Shown here in pieces: positions 60,101 through 64,000 of a stretch of DNA of 64,000 nucleotides. Numbering within the stretch: position 1 is the stretch's first letter; each line of letters opens with the position of its first letter. Location of the stretch: the NCBI GenBank assembly GCA_045635085.1, contig JAZRBM010000004.1, positions 124,001-188,000 of the forward strand, read 5' to 3'. The notes under the pieces are model-generated. The model had not been told where the DNA came from and did not search any database. It worked only from the letters and a program-made list of their open reading frames with translations. The DNA is from Congzhengia sp045635085 (GTDB lineage: Bacteria; Bacillota; Clostridia; UBA1381; UBA9506). Both the position numbers and the translations under genes were made by a program.

Positions 60101-61037
60101 TACACCTACTCCTTTATCTAATTCTCAACATTCTCAAAATAATAGTTTAGATAGTGGAACTCCTAAAAACGAAAATCCCGTTTTTAATCAAAATATACCT
60201 CAAAGACCAAATCAACCAATAAATACACAAAACACTTCACAAAATGATAGATATAAAGTATCAGATAAGAATTATTATAGAGGAAAAATTGATGTTCAAG
60301 ACAATCCTTTTACTAAATATACAAGTGGGTCAAATACTGATACATTATTGACAGTAAAGGATATGACAAGGATTTTAATGGACGATATAAGAAAGAATGT
60401 ATGTCCTGATGATATGGTTACTTCTTTTATGATTGCAGATAGCACCTTATTTATAAACGAGGTAATTTATGAGCCAACATTTGATAATGCTTTTATGCAG
60501 TCGCTACCACAATCATTAAAAATGAAAGTAGAAAATGGTCAAATGGCAGAGTTCTTTGATTTAAGACAAGTTTATAAATATAAGAACTTGGAGAAGTTTG
60601 GTCTTATGGATGAACTCTTGGCACAAGGCAGAGCAAGAAAAGAAATGGCAATAGGTTTTAGAAAAAGATGGTCAGTATTGTTTAGAAAGTTCAAGAGATT
60701 ACAACTTATTCAAGTTGGTGATATTAAATATTTCAGAGAAAATCCAGATAGTAATGCAGAAGACGGTTTGTTAGAGAAGTTTAAAAACAATCCAGCACTT
60801 ACATATGCAAAAGGAAATGGTGAAGGATTTATGGATAAAGTTTGGGATAGCAGACCTGTAAGAGCAATTACAAGGGGTTTAGGTTGGACAATGGGTGTTC
60901 AGACAGTTTGGTTTGCGGCATCTTTAATGGGACCTTGGGGATTATTATTTGGTGCTATTGCAGCAGCAAGTGTATATAATGACACGAAAAAAAGAAATCA
61001 AATGAATAATACAAACAATCAAAATCAATATAAATAA
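57117..61037 (+). CDS. HerA/VirB4-like conjugation ATPase with C-terminal membrane hairpin
   Basis: 1306 residues. N-terminal 500 residues unknown with a charged helix at 240-265. The ATPase core has Walker A IFAGSGSGKGVMTLGLLSS at about 540, FIYLDYKPDMAEML just after, and Walker B MTYAIFDELQQN at about 670, as in VirB4/TraG/FtsK-HerA motors. A low-complexity Asn/Pro/Ser linker at 975-1050 carries KNENPVF twice. Near the C-terminus TMGVQTVWFAASLMGPWGLL and the next helix form a TM hairpin. It probably energises assembly or DNA pumping. Whether it is the VirB4 or coupling-protein homologue cannot be told. AAGGAG lies before ATG 57117; a hairpin follows the stop. Confidence 0.75.
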   Translation: MLTRYKQLYNQLTHSEAFGKKGGFDGSKINKRTFTPHNLRALLFGANGAIAVYYTNNKLENQKVRYIDIQSSFMSTMGTVNPENYQEAIKEEKGMIDALYFSKGLKFNYVEEIIFFTEGFENQEIFNKEYQALVRFANDNNIANSMKRLMGIYVVKDVISRAYQDVIRQEGKSVVEKLSKANIPIPVTVMKKYNPERTELGLLVNRGLNGEEYFMDTKYTPDIDEKEGEKEQYRLSRYFYKEEQRALAEKKKRDEEKEKNDKVDAIMPFVDELWNDVKPIYEELYRNAIENGCVGILVPSGVKMYNKTEKKLYTNNHQWLKGIAEAFFNYGGAGFTFNNTDKFKTLVVGDLKDYNYFAEFHALNVFGIKNVDNPTERTRNWDIMLPIIEKRFKGIVKQFFLNSKAEELKEVYGNIQRKLTNCIVIERFDRNTIISMKYKMQGITIGFNKFFSDNSFSILNRENCKVLNSYVSQNNVNTMFGVFDAKKFAAEALFSYQAYEDLMKSGRKLGLENTVMGRNLDGTSNIYNLKGNDARLTAIFAGSGSGKGVMTLGLLSSIVANKVPFIYLDYKPDMAEMLWEIEKAFTSQGITRTDGKPCRILAIDAKADLNDCSPVRGHYFGENAPDYLSDVPTSVFAVLPYLKLMQLYYLLASIRKNTNNQSDFGGKMTYAIFDELQQNAIDNLANLVNTLNTAVTNAKKMKSDTYEKKFIYNNKLVDFIDKLANQTGTFVNTDGRVANSRALYIGQNADYKIWTENKITENLYLKTSTRFFGRNGGTGSYAPTNDGTIREFVNNQDTFGYWTSAIGAGKVDKVRDWKVFKAYSVLNENDYNIDDPSSSGRCTAGVLSNIRDESVREHLMNEVFVMDDGQGGKVVRPEVGFLGLIKKLSGFNDNELADALSEGYEVIWKVMCKYGMNNKYPDVETYLFDCSLESILTVDEIKSGRFMNVAEDDSAADNISIFGDEEPTTQHSFTVDGEEINKNENPVFSNSPSPNTPTPLSNSQHSQNNSLDSGTPKNENPVFNQNIPQRPNQPINTQNTSQNDRYKVSDKNYYRGKIDVQDNPFTKYTSGSNTDTLLTVKDMTRILMDDIRKNVCPDDMVTSFMIADSTLFINEVIYEPTFDNAFMQSLPQSLKMKVENGQMAEFFDLRQVYKYKNLEKFGLMDELLAQGRARKEMAIGFRKRWSVLFRKFKRLQLIQVGDIKYFRENPDSNAEDGLLEKFKNNPALTYAKGNGEGFMDKVWDSRPVRAITRGLGWTMGVQTVWFAASLMGPWGLLFGAIAAASVYNDTKKRNQMNNTNNQNQYK

Positions 61038-61051
61038 TTATTGGTTGGTAA

Positions 61052-61075
61052 GTGGGCGCTTTTACAAGCGCCCAC
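61052..61075 (+). terminator. Hairpin after the transfer ATPase gene
   Basis: Stem GTGGGCGCTT/AAGCGCCCAC, TTAC loop. GC-rich, no T-run. Confidence 0.65.
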
Positions 61076-61173
61076 CCATATAAAGTTGTGGTTACGTGAA
61101 AAAAGGTAGTGGACATATATAAATTAGAAGCTACAGAAAGAAATATATTATTATATAAGCAGGAGTGATTAAA

Positions 61174-61551
61174 ATGTTTGATAAGTTAAGACAAAAAATA
61201 GAAGATAGAGATTTGCAGATTGCAATAGAAAATAATGAGCCTGTAATGGCAAACACAATTTATTTTACTACAGAAAGCATTAAAGACCCATTTTGGGGAG
61301 AAAACAAATATTTAATTTTTTATACAGATACAAAGTTTATCCATCCAGATATACCAAGAAAACATATTCTTGAATGTATGAATATAGGCAAAGGTTCTAT
61401 TTCATATTTTACAGAGAGAAATGATATAACACAGACAATTACTCATAAATATGCTTTAAAGAGGTTAAGCAAGGCACATAACTTTCCTTATAAGAGACCA
61501 GATTTAAGTGAGTTAAATATGATGGGACTTGCTTTTCCTATAAATATTTAA
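61174..61551 (+). CDS. Hypothetical protein
   Basis: 125 residues: MFDKLRQKIEDRDLQIAIEN, a central ESIKDPFWGENKYLIFYTDT and a basic C-terminal half. AGGAG lies 8 bases before ATG 61174. A TGGACATATATA block 60 bases upstream resembles the recurrent motif. No family recognised. Last gene before the long non-coding region preceding parA. Confidence 0.55.
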   Translation: MFDKLRQKIEDRDLQIAIENNEPVMANTIYFTTESIKDPFWGENKYLIFYTDTKFIHPDIPRKHILECMNIGKGSISYFTERNDITQTITHKYALKRLSKAHNFPYKRPDLSELNMMGLAFPINI

Positions 61552-61554
61552 TAT

Positions 61555-61905
61555 GCCTCGATAGTGGTTTTCCACTATTATATATGGGTTATTTGTTATT
61601 CTATAACTTATAACCCCCTTTCATTGACGAGATTAGATTTCAAATAGGTGCAATTCCTATTCTCGTCTTTTGCAATGTTGAGCTAATCATTGCATTTTAC
61701 GATTTATTTTATCGTAACTTTTTCTATTAATAACCTTCTTTTTAAACCCGTAAGGTGTTTGGGGTTATTCAAAAGAGGAAAACAGGTAGTTTTTACATCC
61801 TTTCTACTGCCTGTTTTCTTTTTTTATTCAGTTTTAATTTATAATTTTAATTTTATTTTTATTTCTACACTCAATTTCAATTTAAATTGGGTGTATTTTT
61901 ATATG
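61555..61905 (+). ncRNA. Structured non-coding region with several hairpins
   Basis: No credible gene from 61,552 to 62,342. Hairpins in order: ATAGTGG/CCACTAT (61562-61579); GACGAGA with TCTCGTC enclosing ATAGG/CCTAT (about 61,626-61,668); GAAAACAGG/CCTGTTTTC (61778-61786, 61810-61818) followed by TTTTTTT, a good terminator; and TACACTCAATTT with AAATTGGGTGTA (about 61,866-61,896) with T-rich tail. Two terminator-like ends suggest one or two small transcripts, perhaps a counter-transcribed or attenuator RNA controlling replication or par genes. Confidence 0.45.
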
Positions 61906-62111
61906 ATTTTTACCCTACTTTTTATCGTAAAACCCCGTATTTATGCGGTTTTAAAGGTAAAATTGCAATTCAACATCAACTTAAATGTATAAAACGGTCA
62001 GAAACGACCTTAAAACGACCTACAACGGACTTTTTATGCCTCCCCCTACTAACTTGACACCTAAATATCAAAAATGGATTTTAAGGGGTTTTTTGTCCAT
62101 TTTTCATTTTC

Positions 62112-62333
62112 TCTTGATGTTAAAAAATCAAGTAAAATCAGGGTTTGATGGTATATCATCAAGAAAAAATAGGGATTTGATTTTATGATGTCAAGAGGTT
62201 TGATGGTATATCATCAAGAGATTTGATGGTAGGATATCAAAAATAATTTTAAAAGTCTCAGAAAATAGCTTGACTAAAGCAAAAATAGTACGTTATGATG
62301 TCACAAAATCAAGAATTGACATCATAAAATCAA
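62112..62333. repeat. Iteron-like centromere (parS/parC) before parA
   Basis: Palindromic units TTGATGGTATATCATCAA at 62145-62162 and 62200-62217, a degenerate third at 62223-62243; TTGATTTTATGATGTCAA at 62177-62194 and its exact reverse complement at 62316-62333; an 11-bp inverted repeat TTATGATGTCA/TGACATCATAA at 62293-62327; and a first half-site pair at about 62,113-62,131. All contain TTGAT/ATCAA. This is where type Ib par operons carry their centromere/operator, directly before parA. Confidence 0.7.
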
Positions 62334-62342
62334 GGAGGTTGA

Positions 62343-63110
62343 GTGATTTTGAGTAAAATAATTTGTGTTGCTAATCAAAAAGGTGGTGTTGGAAAGACAA
62401 CATTGGCATCCAATCTTGGTGCCTCTCTTGCTCTTGAAGGAAAACCTACATTATTAATTGATTTAGATAGCCTTTGTAGTTTGACAAAAGCACAAGGTTA
62501 TAATCCAGATGATTTTGATAGTTCAATAGTAACTGTGTTTGAGAATGTGAAGAATGTTCCTCAATGTATCTATGAAACATGTGTTGAGGGGTTAAGCCTT
62601 ATTCCATCAAGTCCTATGTTGGACGTTGCTGAAACAAGTTATATTAATAAGAAGGATAAGTTTGACAGACTTAAAAAGGCATTAGAAATTGTAAAACCAA
62701 TATTTGAATATATCGTGATAGATACTTCCCCTACCCTTAACTTGTACACCATAAATGCTCTTGCAGCATCAGATTGTATAGTAATACCAGCAGAAACAAA
62801 GTATCAAAGTATGTTCAGTTTGGAGGTATTTATTTCTTCAATAGAAGCAATGAAGGAAATGAAAAATCCTGACCTTAAATTGCTTGGAGTAGTTGCTACT
62901 ATGTATAACTGCCAGGCAAATGAGGACAAGGAAGTATTGACAGAACTTGAAGAACAACAAAATATATTGGGTATTATTAAAAGAACAACAGCAGCTTCTT
63001 CTGCTGTAAAAAAAGGTTTACCTTGTGTTATAGCAAACAAAAAAACTGTTGTAGCACAAGAATATAGAGAAATAACAAAAAGAATTATTAAATTGTTGGA
63101 GGTAAAGTAA
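62343..63110 (+). CDS. parA: ParA-type partition ATPase
   Basis: 255 residues. Deviant Walker A IICVANQKGGVGKTTLASNL, Walker A' LIDLDSLCSLTKAQGY, Walker B YIVIDTSPTLNLYTINALAA and AAETKYQSMFS-type region, the ParA/Soj/MinD family. No N-terminal HTH, so type Ib, with the partner and the centromere doing the DNA binding. AAGGAGG (62332-62338) suits GTG 62343 (4 bases) or TTG 62349 (10 bases); both give the same domain. Genes overlap closely with the RHH gene (1 base apart). It would stabilise a circular or replicating form of the element. Confidence 0.92.
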   Translation: MILSKIICVANQKGGVGKTTLASNLGASLALEGKPTLLIDLDSLCSLTKAQGYNPDDFDSSIVTVFENVKNVPQCIYETCVEGLSLIPSSPMLDVAETSYINKKDKFDRLKKALEIVKPIFEYIVIDTSPTLNLYTINALAASDCIVIPAETKYQSMFSLEVFISSIEAMKEMKNPDLKLLGVVATMYNCQANEDKEVLTELEEQQNILGIIKRTTAASSAVKKGLPCVIANKKTVVAQEYREITKRIIKLLEVK

Positions 63111-63111
63111 T

Positions 63112-63495
63112 ATGTTAAATCGTGAAGTAAAGAAAAATCCTGCACTTATGGCAATGCTTAATACTGAAAAGGAAGATAAAGCAGAAAAAGTTGAAAAGGT
63201 TGCAAGTGCATCAAGTTCAAAGAAACAGAAAAGAAGTGCAAGAGAAAGAAATCCGCAAGGATATGAAAGATACAGAGGACGTAGTAATGGTAATCCCTGT
63301 AAACCTATGAGTTACTATATCCCTGACGATTTATTGAAGTATTTGGCAATATTCAGCGCCAAGACAGGCAAATCGAAAAGTGAGTTAGTATGTGAAGGAT
63401 TAAGATATGTATTAAGGGAAGAAATCAAAGCAGACAAGCAGAAAAAGACTTCTTCCACCCCTAACAATGAAAACATAGAAAAGGAGGCAATCTAA
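63112..63495 (+). CDS. Ribbon-helix-helix partition partner (ParB-like)
   Basis: 127 residues. Basic disordered N-terminus (KQKRSARERNPQGYERYRGR), then a ribbon-helix-helix domain (KPMSYYIPDDLLKYLAIFSA, KTGKSKSELVCEGLRYVLRE) and a short tail. This is the layout of small centromere-binding proteins of type Ib systems, here directly after parA. The acidic-basic N-terminus may stimulate ParA. GGAGG lies before the ATG; its stop overlaps the next start by one base (TAATG). Confidence 0.75.
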   Translation: MLNREVKKNPALMAMLNTEKEDKAEKVEKVASASSSKKQKRSARERNPQGYERYRGRSNGNPCKPMSYYIPDDLLKYLAIFSAKTGKSKSELVCEGLRYVLREEIKADKQKKTSSTPNNENIEKEAI

Positions 63496-64000
63496 TGTAT
63501 ACAGAAGTTGATGTAATGGAAATGTATAGAAACTCCTTAAAAATGGATGATACATTCAACTTTGAATGTAAAATGTGTGGCAATTGTTGTCGTAAAAGAA
63601 AAGAGCCTATCATCATATCAGGGTTAGATGCCTTTTATATTGCAAAAGCACTTGATATGGAAATGCCTGCACTATTTAATAAAATACTAAATGTTGAAGT
63701 AGGTTATACTTCAAAGATGCCTACTGTATATTTGCAGGAAAGATTAGATGGTAGTTGTAGATTGTTGAGAAATGGTAAGTGTATGGTACAGGATAATAAA
63801 CCTATTGTATGTAGGTTATATCCTATAGGAAGGTTATTTAATGGTAAGGAGTTTATTTATTTTAATCAACACTCTTCTTGTGGTGATAAAAATAAGACAA
63901 TAACATTAAGAGAATGGTTGAAATCATTTAATATTCCAGAGGATGATATTGAAGGCAAAACATATATGAAGGTATTTGGTGAAGCAACCTTGTATATGCA
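63495..64000 (+). CDS. YkgJ-type cysteine-cluster protein (3' end outside window)
   Basis: 168 complete codons are visible and the frame is open to base 64,000. FNFECKMCGNCCRKRKEPII is the CxxCxxCC signature of the YkgJ/UPF0153 cysteine-cluster family, followed by SCRLLRNGKCMVQDNKPIVC and RLYPIGR, the second half of the cluster. Such proteins bind zinc or iron-sulfur; their role is unclear, though some act as oxidoreductase-like or flagellar/methyl-related factors. AAGGAGG lies before the ATG, which overlaps the preceding stop. It is the third gene of the par operon. Confidence 0.8.
   Translation, partial: MYTEVDVMEMYRNSLKMDDTFNFECKMCGNCCRKRKEPIIISGLDAFYIAKALDMEMPALFNKILNVEVGYTSKMPTVYLQERLDGSCRLLRNGKCMVQDNKPIVCRLYPIGRLFNGKEFIYFNQHSSCGDKNKTITLREWLKSFNIPEDDIEGKTYMKVFGEATLYM

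Larger units (their letters stand above)
20340..64000 (+). mobile_element. Integrative (probably conjugative) element inserted in comM, right end outside window
   Basis: Boundaries: left end in comM, right end not reached. It carries a large serine recombinase, an XRE regulator, orphan methyltransferases, a HerA/VirB4-like ATPase, pilin-like and SLH surface proteins, ParA with an RHH partner and several cargo units. Composition becomes more AT-rich with short tightly spaced hypothetical genes. A relaxase and coupling protein are not seen; if absent from the missing part, the element would be mobilisable rather than self-transmissible. Confidence 0.85.

Noticed and set aside
57117..61037. Relaxase domain in the large ATPase protein or elsewhere
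   Set aside because: No HUH motif with upstream Tyr was found in this protein or in any other of the window.
61690..62188. Two reading frames of 67 and 100 codons before parA
   Set aside because: They run across the hairpins, terminator and repeats, lack ribosome sites and give low-complexity hydrophobic or basic peptides.
62112..62333. Repeats that could suggest a CRISPR array
   Set aside because: Units are short, palindromic, partly inverted and unevenly spaced, with no constant spacer length and no cas genes; they fit a partition centromere.

Overview
The window looks like part of the chromosome of a spore-forming, AT-rich member of the Clostridia (Bacillota). Evidence is spoIIID, sigG, a clostridial-type pyruvate phosphate dikinase, an SdpR/SdpI pair, remB and ClpE-like genes, AGGAGG-type ribosome binding sites and TTGACA/TATAAT promoters. 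Nothing in it fixes a genus. No rRNA, tRNA or CRISPR array was recognised.

Positions 1 to about 20,340 are core chromosome. In order: the 3' part of ppdK; a frameshifted DUF559 nuclease gene inside a small element with long inverted ends; sdpR-sdpI under a promoter with two palindromic operators; a P-type-ATPase-like protein that has lost every catalytic motif; a CcdA-type membrane protein; a ceramidase-like gene remnant; spoIIID; a zinc-ribbon gene; the replication cluster dnaA-yaaA-recF-remB, which lacks dnaN; convergent sigG; a ClpE-like unfoldase; an aminotransferase-ligA pair; an AllA-like cupin; a HAD hydrolase; and the 3' part of comM.

At about 20,340 comM is interrupted. The rest of the window, at least 43.6 kb and running off the right edge, is one integrated mobile element, probably an integrative conjugative element. 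Its left end carries a large serine recombinase (preceded by a 37-residue recombinase-like mini-protein), an MBL-fold lipoprotein and an XRE regulator. A consensus promoter then reads rightward through a roughly 480-base leader into small genes of unknown function, orphan DNA methyltransferases, zinc-ribbon proteins and an LPD1 polyvalent protein. Conjugation and surface genes follow: a two-TM membrane protein, a pilin-like protein, an SLH-domain protein, an acidic exported protein and a 1306-residue HerA/VirB4-like ATPase. A ParA plus ribbon-helix-helix partition pair with an iteron-like centromere comes next, then a YkgJ-type cysteine-cluster protein cut by the window end. No relaxase is seen; it may lie beyond the right edge.

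Several independently transcribed cargo units sit between the transfer genes. These are an AcrVA2-like (Cas12a anti-CRISPR) gene, a four-gene operon led by a putative ADP-ribosyltransferase, single lipoprotein and hypothetical genes, and two large unknown minus-strand genes. Three single-gene units are bounded on both sides by hairpins of matching sequence. Several genes have hairpins that sequester, or are looped out next to, the Shine-Dalgarno sequence, including a two-state hairpin before a methyltransferase. Together the orphan methyltransferases, the LPD1 protein, the AcrVA2-like protein and the ADP-ribosyltransferase operon look like a counter-defence or host-takeover repertoire carried by a conjugative element. 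That reading is inference.
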